DNA of 38,379 nt from a bacterium (lineage in GTDB: Bacteria > Auribacterota > UBA3054 > JAPLST01), in NCBI GenBank assembly GCA_026417575.1, contig JAOACZ010000168.1, positions 1-38,379 on the forward strand, in the 5' to 3' direction. A program made the position numbers and the translations under genes. The notes below the pieces were generated by a model, which made no database searches, was not told the DNA's origin, and was given only the letters and a program-made list of their open reading frames with translations. Shown here in pieces: positions 15,945-24,335 of this stretch (position 1 is the stretch's first letter; each line of letters opens with the position of its first letter).

Positions 15945-17180
15945 CTACTTCTGTCCACGCAGCATCTGTTCCTGTGCAAGCCGTGCTGCGGTGGCTGCGC
16001 GTTGTGCGCGCGTCGCTAGCCGCGTTTTACGTTGCGCTCGCGCTTTCAATTTGCGCTGCACGGAAGATGGTAATTTTTCGTGCCCCCAGACTTTTTTCCC
16101 GCCGTGCAGTTGACGAAACGCCTCGCGCCAGGCGTGCAGCTCTACGGCGCTTAGCGTCGGCATGTTTTCTCGCCCGCGGCGGTCAGGCACCCGCGGCACG
16201 CTCACACATGGCAGTTGATACCAATACGCAACCGTGATAATATCTGCCGTCAGGCAGTTGGCATGGCCAACTTCTATGCTGCCGCGGAGAGAACGCTCAA
16301 AACAGATTGGATCCTCAATGTGAAAGCGATAGCAGTGCGTTCGCCCCAGCCAACCGGTTTGACCCTCGTTGATCCGCGCGTAGCCAAAATACGGATGAAC
16401 GTAGATCTCCTTTGGGCACCATGCACTGTTGAAATAGTCCTCTGTGCCTGTACCGTGCAGCGACGGAGGCCATTTTTCCCCGTCGACAAACCACATGTCG
16501 TCTCCCTCGCCGTACCACATCGGCGTCGGGCAATCTACGTAATAATTGATCCCCACGTAGTGACCTCGCCCACGCGTATCAATGATGAGATGATTCCATC
16601 GGTCGCTTAAATTTCGCGCAGAGTCAGCAAAAAGAGCGTTCCATTCATTCTCCACACTCGCAGCAGGCCAGTGTAACGTCCGGCGCCAACAAGCGTGAAA
16701 ACGAGCGTGCTCGTCAACGTTGGCACACTCCTCGTAATCTACATAGTAGTAAAACGCCTTGCACGCCTTATCGGAATCGTTCCAGACCTCAATCCGCGCC
16801 CCCGCGGCAAACGGCATCGGGAAGTAGCAATTAAGTGCTTTCCCGCGCGAGGGCGCAGCACAAAGTGGCAGTGCGGCATAGTTGTACTCTTCACCCCAGC
16901 CCTGGCCAAAGAAATCACCAATCGGGCTTTCCACAGAGGGCTCTTTCGCTCCGTCCCAGTACATGCGCAAAATGAGATGTCGGCGATGGAGGGGATCGTC
17001 GTGCGCCACGGTACACCAGATATGGCGAATAACGCCCGTGCCATCAATCTCAGCGATGGTGACGGTTTCACCCGCCGCGATGGTAATACAATCTGCGTTA
17101 CCGCCAGTGCGGTCATAACTGGAAATTCGCCGCGTGCGCGCTGCACGCAGGCAGCTGAGTTCACTCAGTGGCCCAGGCAT
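15945..17180 (-). CDS. DUF2961 / GH172-family protein
   Basis: A member of the family (PF11175-like DUF2961, now GH172) whose characterised enzymes act on difructose dianhydrides or arabinofuranose-type glycans. Hallmarks: SSYDRTGGN (20-28), GVIRHIWCT, LRMYWDGAKEPSVE, IGDFFGQGWG, NCYFPMPF, then WYGEGDDM and GTGTEDYF. E225 and E247 in the last two motifs are the expected catalytic pair from family knowledge. It lacks a signal peptide, so is probably cytoplasmic. The family core ends near residue 330; the last ~45 of 411 residues are a K/R/A-rich tail with no similarity that I recognise. The ATG at 17180 follows GAGGGA about 9 bases upstream. It is divergent from the URO-D-like gene. Confidence 0.88.
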   Translation of the reverse strand: MPGPLSELSCLRAARTRRISSYDRTGGNADCITIAAGETVTIAEIDGTGVIRHIWCTVAHDDPLHRRHLILRMYWDGAKEPSVESPIGDFFGQGWGEEYNYAALPLCAAPSRGKALNCYFPMPFAAGARIEVWNDSDKACKAFYYYVDYEECANVDEHARFHACWRRTLHWPAASVENEWNALFADSARNLSDRWNHLIIDTRGRGHYVGINYYVDCPTPMWYGEGDDMWFVDGEKWPPSLHGTGTEDYFNSAWCPKEIYVHPYFGYARINEGQTGWLGRTHCYRFHIEDPICFERSLRGSIEVGHANCLTADIITVAYWYQLPCVSVPRVPDRRGRENMPTLSAVELHAWREAFRQLHGGKKVWGHEKLPSSVQRKLKARAQRKTRLATRAQRAATAARLAQEQMLRGQK

Positions 17181-17528
17181 CTTTTCGTTCCCTCAATGCT
17201 CATTACAAGGTCGCACCATCGTTGTCACCCGCAACATCTGTTTTGTCCAACTAGTATACGCAACTAGCCACGCTTTCGCAACTGTTCACCCACCTGCAGA
17301 TTCTCCGTCCTGTGGAGCCGTGCGCAACCTCATCTACCCGCTTCTCCGCACTCCTGCACATTTCCTACGACCCGGCCTCCCTCCTCTATCTTGGCCGCTC
17401 CCCAGAGCACGACCGCGATCATCCACGTGGCGCTGCCCTGCTCTGTAAGCCACTTTTCTCATCTTGACCCCCCTACTCTTACTTGCTACACTAGCACACC
17501 CGACCAACCTAACCCTCAGGTGTGCCCT
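17181..17528. other. intergenic gap between GH172 and URO-D-like genes; base-composition step
   Basis: This 348-base gap holds the URO-D-like promoter at its right end and no gene I can support. Near 17300 the + strand changes from balanced G and C to strongly C-rich (8 G and 29 C in 17341-17400 by hand count), and it stays C-rich to the window's end. AACTAGTATACGCAACTAG (about 17249-17268) contains a 5-base inverted repeat CTAGT/ACTAG but does not look like a dif site. Confidence 0.5.
17464..17492 (+). promoter_or_regulatory. promoter of the URO-D-like gene
   Basis: TTGACC (17464-17469), 17-base spacer, TACACT (17487-17492), with TGC just before the -10 (extended -10). Initiation near 17499 gives a leader of about 30 bases that includes AGGTG eight bases before the ATG. 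The 11-mer TGCTACACTAG recurs upstream of the small secreted protein gene at 26303. Confidence 0.62.
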
Positions 17529-18662
17529 ATGAGTGTTACTCCTTGCCGCCCCAAATGGCGCGCGATGACCTCCGATCGCGAACGTTTCAATCGTCAAATG
17601 CACTATCAGCCCTTTGACCGTTGCTTTAATATGGAGTTTGGCTACTGGGACGAGAATTTCTCCCAGTGGAGAATTTTTCTTGACAATGGCATCAGGAACA
17701 ACGCCGACGCTGATCGCTTCTTCAACTTCGACCGCATCGAAGTCCTCGGCTCCCCTACTTGGATGCACCCCGACTTCGGCTACACTGTCATCGAGGAACG
17801 CGAAACCACGCGCATAATCCGCAACCCCGATGGCCTCCTTGCCGAGATCCCTAAAGACGGCCACGAAACCATCCCCCACTTCATCAAAGCCTCCGTCGTC
17901 ACCCCCGACGACTGGAAAAAAGTAAAAGAAGAACGCTTCCGCCTCGATGACCCCGCCCGCCATCTCACTTCAGAACAACTTGCCGCCCTTAAAACTGCTC
18001 ACCCGCCTACCCGTGACTACCCCCTCGGCATCTACTGCGGTTCCCTGATCGGCAAAATCCGTGATATGCTCACCTTCGAAGGCCTCGCTTACGCTTGCTA
18101 TGACTACCCCGACATGGTCGAGGATATGGTCGAAACCTGTTGTCAGCTCGTCGAGCTTTCCCTCGACCAGCTCCTCCCCCACTTCGATTTCGACTTCGCC
18201 TCCGGTTGGGAAGATATCTGCTTCAAAAGCGGACCAATTGTCTCCGTCGATTTCTTCAAAAACGTCATCGTGCCCCGCTACAAACGGATCAGTGCCAAGC
18301 TCCGCTCCGTCGGTATCGATCTCTGGTACACCGATTGCGACGGCGATGTCCGTCCCATCCTTCCCCTCCTCCTCGAAAGTGGTATCAATTGCCTCTTTCC
18401 TTGCGAAGTCAATGGCTGCGGCCATCCCGCTCAGCTCCTCAATGAGTACGGCAAAGACCTGCGCATCATGGGCGGCGTCGACAAACTCCAACTCGCCAAA
18501 GGCCCCGCTGCCATCAAGAAATACCTAGAGTCGCTCATCCCCCTCGTCGAACGTGGTGGTTTTATTCCCTTCTGTGATCACCGCTGCCCGCCCGATGTCA
18601 AAGAAGAGGACTACCTTTACTACCTTGACGTGAAAGAACAGCTCTTCGGACAGCTCACATAA
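17529..18662 (+). CDS. uroporphyrinogen-decarboxylase-family (URO-D/methyltransferase-like) protein
   Basis: A 377-residue TIM-barrel protein of the URO-D superfamily, which holds haem-pathway decarboxylases and corrinoid methyltransferases of the MtaA/CmuA kind. The opening TSDRERFNRQMHYQPFDR is typical of the branch common in gut and sediment anaerobes, usually of unknown substrate. Where the methyltransferases carry the zinc motif HxC, this protein has TDCDGDV (about residue 270); a later CDHRCPPDV (about 350) supplies further Cys/His. It is therefore unlikely to be HemE, and its substrate cannot be named. The frame is open back to 17391, but the promoter and the AGGTG site favour ATG 17529. 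It stands alone on this strand, between divergent GH172 and convergent clpB. Confidence 0.85.
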   Translation: MSVTPCRPKWRAMTSDRERFNRQMHYQPFDRCFNMEFGYWDENFSQWRIFLDNGIRNNADADRFFNFDRIEVLGSPTWMHPDFGYTVIEERETTRIIRNPDGLLAEIPKDGHETIPHFIKASVVTPDDWKKVKEERFRLDDPARHLTSEQLAALKTAHPPTRDYPLGIYCGSLIGKIRDMLTFEGLAYACYDYPDMVEDMVETCCQLVELSLDQLLPHFDFDFASGWEDICFKSGPIVSVDFFKNVIVPRYKRISAKLRSVGIDLWYTDCDGDVRPILPLLLESGINCLFPCEVNGCGHPAQLLNEYGKDLRIMGGVDKLQLAKGPAAIKKYLESLIPLVERGGFIPFCDHRCPPDVKEEDYLYYLDVKEQLFGQLT

Positions 18663-18669
18663 CCTCCGC

Positions 18670-18726
18670 GGGTAGCGCCGCCACGCCCCATCCTCCCTTC
18701 AACTCAACCTCCCCTCGGCGCTGCCC
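18670..18726. terminator. long-loop hairpin between convergent URO-D-like and clpB genes
   Basis: GGGTAGCGCCG (18670-18680) pairs with CGGCGCTGCCC (18716-18726) over 11 positions with one G-T pair and a loop of 35. There is no T-run on either side, so intrinsic termination is doubtful; position between two stops is the main support. Confidence 0.25.
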
Positions 18727-18742
18727 TACCGCCACCTCCACA

Positions 18743-21352
18743 CTACGCCGCTTTCGCCGGTTCTTTTACCGTGATCTGTATCTGTCCGCCCTTCTCCGTA
18801 ATCACCACCCTGCTCCCCTCCGCTATCGTCCCCCCCAAAATTTGCCGCCCAATCTCCGTCTCCAACGTCCGCTGAATGTACCGCTTCAATGGCCGTGCCC
18901 CATACACCGCGTCATACCCGTTTCGGGCGATGCGCTCCCGCGCCGCAGATGTCAACTCTAACGTGATGTTCCGCCCCGCCAACCGCTTCTGCACATCGGC
19001 TATCAGCAAGTCGACAATCTGCTCAATCTGCTCAAGTGTCAGCGGGCTGAACACAACAATGTCATCCACCCGGTTCAAAAACTCCGGCCGAAATTCCCGG
19101 CGTAACTCCGCCAACACAGCTTCCTTCACCGTCGGCGTAATCTGACCACTCTTGATCCCCTCCAACAAAAGATGGCTCCCAATGTTCGATGTCATGATGA
19201 TGACCGTGTTTTTGAAATCCACCGTATGTCCCTGCGCATCCGTTAATCGCCCGTCATCTAGGATCTGCAACAGTGTATTGAACACGTCATGATGCGCTTT
19301 CTCAATCTCGTCGAAGAGAATTACACAGTACGGCCGCCGCCGCACTGCCTCTGTTAGCTGTCCACCTTCCTCGTAGCCTACATACCCCGGCGGCGCTCCA
19401 ATCAATCGGGACACCGCATGCTTTTCCATGTACTCCGACATGTCTATCCGCACCATGTTCTCTTCCGAGTCAAACAGTGCCTCCGCCAGCGCACGTGCCA
19501 ACTCGGTCTTCCCAACCCCTGTCGGCCCAAGGAATATAAACGAGCCAATCGGCCGCCGCGGATCCTTCAGCCCCGAGCGCGCACGAATAATCGCGTCCGT
19601 CACCGCCCGCACCGCTTCATCTTGCCCCACCACCCGCTTGTGTAGCGTCTCCCCTAAGTGCAAGAGCTTCTCCTTCTCCCCTTCCATCAGCCGCGTCACA
19701 GGGATACCCGTCCACCGGCTCACTATCGCCGCAATCTCGTCCGCCGTCACTTCCTCCTGCAGCAACCGCGGCTTCCCATCCGCCGTCGCCGCTTGCTCCG
19801 CCGCCTTCAACTCCTTCTCCAACGACGGTAGCTTCCCATACTTCAGCTCCGCCACCCGATTCAAATCGTAGCGCCGTTCGGCTTGTTCTATCTCCGTCCG
19901 CACCTTGTCAATCTCCTCCCGCAGCGCGCGCAGCCGCTGGATCTCTTCCTTCTCTCGTTGCCACTGCGCCTGCAACCGCCGCTGCTCTTCTTTCGCCTCG
20001 CCCAGCTCTTTCCTCAATGCTTCCAACCGTTGCCGCGATGCTTCATCCTTTTCCTTCCTCAGCGCCTCCTGTTCTATCTCTAACTGCATCACCTTGCGTG
20101 TAATCTGGTCGAGCTCGGCCGGCATGCTGTCAATCTCTGTCCGAATCGTCGCTGCTGCCTCATCCACTAAGTCGATCGCCTTGTCCGGTAAAAACCGATC
20201 ACTTATGTAGCGATGACTCAACACCGCCGCCGCGACCAGCGCACTGTCCTGGATCCGTACCCCGTGATGCAGTTCATACCGCTCGCGTAAACCACGTAAA
20301 ATCGAAATTGTATCTTCCACACTCGGCTGATCCACGTACACCGGCTGGAACCGCCGCTCCAATGCTGCATCTTTCTCGATATACTTGCGGTACTCGTCTA
20401 ATGTCGTCGCCCCGATGCAATGCAGCTCCCCACGCGCCAGCATCGGCTTGAGCAAATTCCCCGCATCCATGCTCCCTTCTGCCCGCCCCGCCCCCACAAT
20501 GTTGTGCAACTCGTCAATAAACAAAATAATCCGTCCCTCCGCCGCTTGAATTTCCTTCAAAACCGCTTTCAACCGCTCTTCGAATTCTCCTCGATACTTT
20601 GCACCCGCTACCAACGCCCCCATGTCTAACGCAAAAATCGTCTTGTCCTTCAGCGTCTCCGGTACATCCGCTTGCACAATCCGCCGCGCCAGACCCTCCA
20701 CTATCGCCGTCTTCCCCACACCCGGCTCCCCTATCAGTACCGGATTATTCTTCGTCCGCCGCGATAACACTTGAATCACTCGCCGAATCTCCTGGTCGCG
20801 TCCTATCACCGGATCAATTTTCCCTTTCCGCGCCGCTTCCACTAAGTCCACTCCGTATTTCTCTAGTACGTTGTACGTCGCCTCCGGATTCGGCGACTCC
20901 ACCCGTTGGCTGCCCCTCACCTCGCTCATCGCCTTCAAAACCTTCTCCCGCGTCAACCCAAACTCATGCAAAATCCGCCCCGCCGGCGTACTTGGCCCCT
21001 CATCCGCCAACGCCAACAATACATGCTCCACACTCACGTACTCATCCTTCAAACTCTTGGCAACATCCTCCGCCGCCACCAATAACTGCCCCAGCCGTGG
21101 CGAAATATACAGCTGCCCAGCCGCCCCACTTACCCGCGGTAGCTTGTCCAACGCCCGCTCCACAGCCTGCCGTAACGCACCAGGCGCCACCCCTGCCCGC
21201 TCCACTAATAACCTTGCCAGCCCATCCCGCGCCTCTAACAGTGCGGCTAACAAATGCTCACTCTCTACCTGCTGATGCCGCCGCTGCATCGCTACGCTCT
21301 GCGCCTGCATCAGCCCCGCTTGCACCGCTTCTGTCATCTTGTTGAGATTCAT
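18743..21352 (-). CDS. clpB: ATP-dependent disaggregase ClpB
   Basis: The Hsp100 chaperone that works with DnaK to pull polypeptides from aggregates. The 869 residues are full length: two Clp N repeats (1-145), first AAA+ domain with Walker A GEPGVGKT (208-215) and [10 protein letters not shown], the coiled-coil middle domain (about 410-525, rich in E/K/R/Q), second AAA+ domain with GPTGVGKT (about 607), DEIEKAH and [13 protein letters not shown], and a D2-small domain. No ClpP-binding tripeptide of the ClpA/X type is visible, which supports ClpB. The ATG is preceded by AAGGA about 10 bases upstream. A TATAAC sits about 20 bases before the ATG, but I found no matching -35, CIRCE element or sigma-32-type site. 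Confidence 0.97.
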   Translation of the reverse strand: MNLNKMTEAVQAGLMQAQSVAMQRRHQQVESEHLLAALLEARDGLARLLVERAGVAPGALRQAVERALDKLPRVSGAAGQLYISPRLGQLLVAAEDVAKSLKDEYVSVEHVLLALADEGPSTPAGRILHEFGLTREKVLKAMSEVRGSQRVESPNPEATYNVLEKYGVDLVEAARKGKIDPVIGRDQEIRRVIQVLSRRTKNNPVLIGEPGVGKTAIVEGLARRIVQADVPETLKDKTIFALDMGALVAGAKYRGEFEERLKAVLKEIQAAEGRIILFIDELHNIVGAGRAEGSMDAGNLLKPMLARGELHCIGATTLDEYRKYIEKDAALERRFQPVYVDQPSVEDTISILRGLRERYELHHGVRIQDSALVAAAVLSHRYISDRFLPDKAIDLVDEAAATIRTEIDSMPAELDQITRKVMQLEIEQEALRKEKDEASRQRLEALRKELGEAKEEQRRLQAQWQREKEEIQRLRALREEIDKVRTEIEQAERRYDLNRVAELKYGKLPSLEKELKAAEQAATADGKPRLLQEEVTADEIAAIVSRWTGIPVTRLMEGEKEKLLHLGETLHKRVVGQDEAVRAVTDAIIRARSGLKDPRRPIGSFIFLGPTGVGKTELARALAEALFDSEENMVRIDMSEYMEKHAVSRLIGAPPGYVGYEEGGQLTEAVRRRPYCVILFDEIEKAHHDVFNTLLQILDDGRLTDAQGHTVDFKNTVIIMTSNIGSHLLLEGIKSGQITPTVKEAVLAELRREFRPEFLNRVDDIVVFSPLTLEQIEQIVDLLIADVQKRLAGRNITLELTSAARERIARNGYDAVYGARPLKRYIQRTLETEIGRQILGGTIAEGSRVVITEKGGQIQITVKEPAKAA

Positions 21353-21935
21353 CGCGTCATTATCCTTGGTTATATCGCTATGCGTCGCCTTTTACTTCCT
21401 GCAAAAGAAATGCCACTGCACCCTGAGCTCCCATTCACCACTCTTCCCGCCCCTTCTTGTGTCATCCTGCCTCACATTCTGCACGGCTGTGTCAACACGT
21501 CCCCACGTCCGCTTCCCCCCAATCATCCGCCTTCTCCCCTGCCAGCTGGCTCGCAACTTAACGATGACCCCGTTCGCCCACAATGTCAGACACGAGCCTA
21601 TCTCTACAACGCGCGAGCTGCAAAATGCCTGCACCAGGTGCTCAACATGGCCTGAAGACAGCTTCCGGGCCCTGTGATCAAACTTACGCAAAAGATGCGC
21701 TCACATCTCCCCTCTTCCCCTTGAAAGTCTCAGACGACAAAAAATGTTGGTTGCAAACGGCAAAAATCGCCGGTTGAAGCAGTGATGGCTCCACCAATCA
21801 AACCCCAAAACAACCGCTCAGAACCACGTCTTGTTCACAGCGCGCCACCTGCCTGGAAAATAACATCTCCCATAACGTTCCTTTCCTTTTCCACCCGCGT
21901 GTGATATAATATACCGCACCGCGTCAGGGATTCAT
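21353..21935. other. 583-base intergenic gap between clpB and the fused ABC gene
   Basis: Apart from promoter elements at the two ends (TATAAC near 21370 on the minus strand, TGATATAAT at the right end) I see no gene, RNA, repeat or riboswitch here. Open frames of up to about 100 codons exist on both strands but have no ribosome site, no recognisable motif and unconvincing composition. A small RNA cannot be excluded. Confidence 0.5.
21902..21910 (+). promoter_or_regulatory. extended -10 promoter of the ABC transporter genes
   Basis: TGATATAAT: a perfect -10 (21905-21910) with the TGn extension. No good -35 is present 16-18 bases upstream. Initiation near 21917 leaves a leader of about 19 bases with AGGGA five bases before the ATG at 21936. 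Confidence 0.5.
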
Positions 21936-24335
21936 ATGTCTGCCTGGAAACTTCTTTTCTTCTCCCTCGGTGCCGGTGTCCTGCTCTACTCGCTCTATCC
22001 CGCCCGTTCAACTCACTTGCCCTCCGGCGTCCAGGAGATTGTTATGTGGGCACCAGGCAACGAGTTGCTCGACATGGAGCCGGTTCTCAAACGCTTCGAA
22101 CGCGAAAACCCCGGTTACCGCGTAATCATCGGCCAAGCGGCAGCACGAGACATGGTCGCTGACCCACAGCGCTTTCTCTGTGGCGTCGCAGGCGGCATGC
22201 CCCCAGATGTGATTAAGTTCGACCGCTACGCCATCAGTGAATGGGCCTCGCGCGGCGCCTTCGCCAGCCTAAATGAGTTCCTTGAAGCAGACGCACGCGC
22301 TACTAACTTGCCCTACCGCGTTTCTACCAATACCATCATCCGTCCCGCTCTTGAAGAGGCTACCTACCAAGGAAAATTGTACGGTATCCCCGAAAGCGCT
22401 GACGTACGCATCCTGTACTACAATCGTGACATCCTCGTGCGCGAAGGGTTCGTCGATGAACATGGTAATGCGCGCCCACCACGCACCTGGGAAGAACTAG
22501 AAGACTACGCCGTCCGCCTCACACGCCGCGATCGCCAGGGTCGTATCACCCGCCTCGGCTTCGCTCCCAACGTCGGCAATAGTTGGTTATACCTCTACGC
22601 CTGGCAAAACGGCGGCGAATTTATGAGCCCCGACGGCCGCACCTGCACCATGAACTCGCCCGCCGTCGCCGAAGCCCTCGCCTACATGACACGCGTGTAT
22701 GATCGCCTCGGCGGTGCACGTGAAGTGTATGCCTTTCAATCCACCTTCCAAGCCAACGAACTCGATCCCTTCCTCACTGGCAAACTCGTCATGAAAATAG
22801 ACGGCGACTGGTTCTTGCAAACCATCGCCACGTACACACCTCATCTCAACTTCGGTAGCGCTCCCGCGCCCATGCCCGCCGCTCGCCTCGCAGCAGGCCA
22901 TCCCCCCATCACCTGGCTCGGCGGCTGGTGCTTGGCTATCCCTGCTACCGCACGTAACAAGGAAGGCGCCTGGAAAATGATCCGCTGGCTTTGCTCTCTC
23001 GAAGCAGCAAAAATTAAACTCGCTGAGGCCGCAGAAAACAGTGCCAGCCAAGGCCGCGTCTTCCTCCCACGCATGGGCTGCGATACCGCCCTCAATCAAT
23101 TCATGTTCCAAGAATACGTCCTGCGCAATCCCAACATAAGCACCGACGTAAAGAATGCCTTCCGCTTGTGCCTCGAGATGCTCCCCGAGGCACGTTACCG
23201 GCCTGTCACCCCCGTCGGCCAGCTCCTCTGGAACCAGCATATCGCCGCCTTCGAAAACGCTGTCTACCACAAACATCCCACTCCCCAGGCCGCCCTCGAC
23301 GAGGCCACCCGCGTCGTCCAAAAAGAACTCGACCGCTATCATACACCACCCCGTGGCCCCATCGTCTCGTGGCCCCTCTTAGTGGCCATCTATCTCGCCA
23401 TCGCTGTCTGCCTCTTGGTCGGCATCGCCCTCTGGCAGGCTACCGCTATGCGTGACCGCGGCTACTTCCGCCGCCGCTGGCTCGCTGGCCTCGTCTGCGC
23501 GGCTCCCTGGTTGATTGGCTTCCTCCTCTTCACCGGTGGCCCCATCCTCTTCTCCATCATCATGAGTTTCTGCCACTATGACATCCTCAATCCCGCCGTC
23601 TGGGTGGGCCTGCGCAATTACCGCTGGATCCTTCGCCACGATCCCCTCTTCTGGAAAGCCCTCTGGAACACGCTCTACATGGTCATCGGCATCCCACTCG
23701 GTCTCGTGGTCAGTTTGAGCATTGCCATGCTCCTCAATCAACAGCTCAAGGGTATGACCTTCTATCGCACCCTCTTCTATATGCCCGCAATTGTCCCCGC
23801 AGTCGCTGCCTCCATCTTGTGGCTGTGGATCTTTAATCCCACGCATGGCCTGCTCAACACGGTCCTCTCCTGGTTCGGCATTACTGGACCTGCTTGGTTG
23901 CAGGACGAAACGTGGAGCAAGCCTTCCCTCATCCTCATGGGCCTGTGGGGAGCCGGAAGCGGCATGATCATCTGGCTCGCTGGCTTAAAAGGCATTCCCA
24001 CGCATCTCTACGAAGCTGCCGAGGTGGATGGCGCAAACGCTTGGCAGCGCTTCTTCCACATCACTCTGCCCATGCTTAGCCCCTACATCTTCTTCAACAT
24101 CGTCATGGGCTTGATTGGTACCTTTCAAACCTTTTCCCAAGCCTATATCATGACCCAAGGCGGTCCCGTAAACTCCACACTCTTTTATGCCTATCACTTG
24201 TTCAATACCGCCTTTCGCTACCTGCAAATGGGTGAAGCGTCGGCCATGGCCTGGGTCCTGTTTGCCATTGTGTTCGTGTTAACATTGATCCAGCTCTGGC
24301 TTTCCAAACGCTGGGTGCATTATGAGGCAGAGTAG
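21936..24335 (+). CDS. sugar ABC transporter: solute-binding protein fused to MalF-type permease
   Basis: A 799-residue fusion of two normally separate subunits of a carbohydrate importer. Residues 1-20 are a hydrophobic signal or anchor; about 30-470 is a family-1 extracellular solute-binding protein (EIVMWAPGNELLDMEPVLKRFERENPGYRV, PPDVIKFDRYAISEWASRGAF, TYQGKLYGIPESADVRILYYNRD). A membrane segment follows at about 480-502, then a MalF-type permease with the signature EAAEVDGANAWQRFFHITLP (about 693-712), which docks on the ATPase. The binding domain is thus tethered to the channel outside the membrane. No ATPase gene is nearby, so a shared MsmX/MalK-type ATPase must be encoded elsewhere. 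The next permease gene overlaps by 14 bases. The substrate is unknown; neighbouring glycosidases suggest an oligosaccharide. Confidence 0.9.
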   Translation: MSAWKLLFFSLGAGVLLYSLYPARSTHLPSGVQEIVMWAPGNELLDMEPVLKRFERENPGYRVIIGQAAARDMVADPQRFLCGVAGGMPPDVIKFDRYAISEWASRGAFASLNEFLEADARATNLPYRVSTNTIIRPALEEATYQGKLYGIPESADVRILYYNRDILVREGFVDEHGNARPPRTWEELEDYAVRLTRRDRQGRITRLGFAPNVGNSWLYLYAWQNGGEFMSPDGRTCTMNSPAVAEALAYMTRVYDRLGGAREVYAFQSTFQANELDPFLTGKLVMKIDGDWFLQTIATYTPHLNFGSAPAPMPAARLAAGHPPITWLGGWCLAIPATARNKEGAWKMIRWLCSLEAAKIKLAEAAENSASQGRVFLPRMGCDTALNQFMFQEYVLRNPNISTDVKNAFRLCLEMLPEARYRPVTPVGQLLWNQHIAAFENAVYHKHPTPQAALDEATRVVQKELDRYHTPPRGPIVSWPLLVAIYLAIAVCLLVGIALWQATAMRDRGYFRRRWLAGLVCAAPWLIGFLLFTGGPILFSIIMSFCHYDILNPAVWVGLRNYRWILRHDPLFWKALWNTLYMVIGIPLGLVVSLSIAMLLNQQLKGMTFYRTLFYMPAIVPAVAASILWLWIFNPTHGLLNTVLSWFGITGPAWLQDETWSKPSLILMGLWGAGSGMIIWLAGLKGIPTHLYEAAEVDGANAWQRFFHITLPMLSPYIFFNIVMGLIGTFQTFSQAYIMTQGGPVNSTLFYAYHLFNTAFRYLQMGEASAMAWVLFAIVFVLTLIQLWLSKRWVHYEAE

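Noticed and set aside
17249-17268. AACTAGTATACGCAACTAG as a dif site
   Set aside because: It has a short inverted repeat but lacks the two XerC/XerD arm sequences and the 6-base centre.
17391-17528. Upstream extension of the URO-D-like gene by 46 codons
   Set aside because: A good promoter (17464-17492) and the AGGTG ribosome site lie inside it, and the extension does not resemble the family.
20599-21345. A 248-codon proline-rich frame on the + strand inside clpB
   Set aside because: It is antisense to a certain gene and consists of low-complexity P/A/S residues produced by the C-rich strand; no ribosome site.
21392-21691. A 99-codon minus-strand frame in the clpB-ABC gap
   Set aside because: No ribosome site, no motif and it ends short of any promoter; kept as non-coding.
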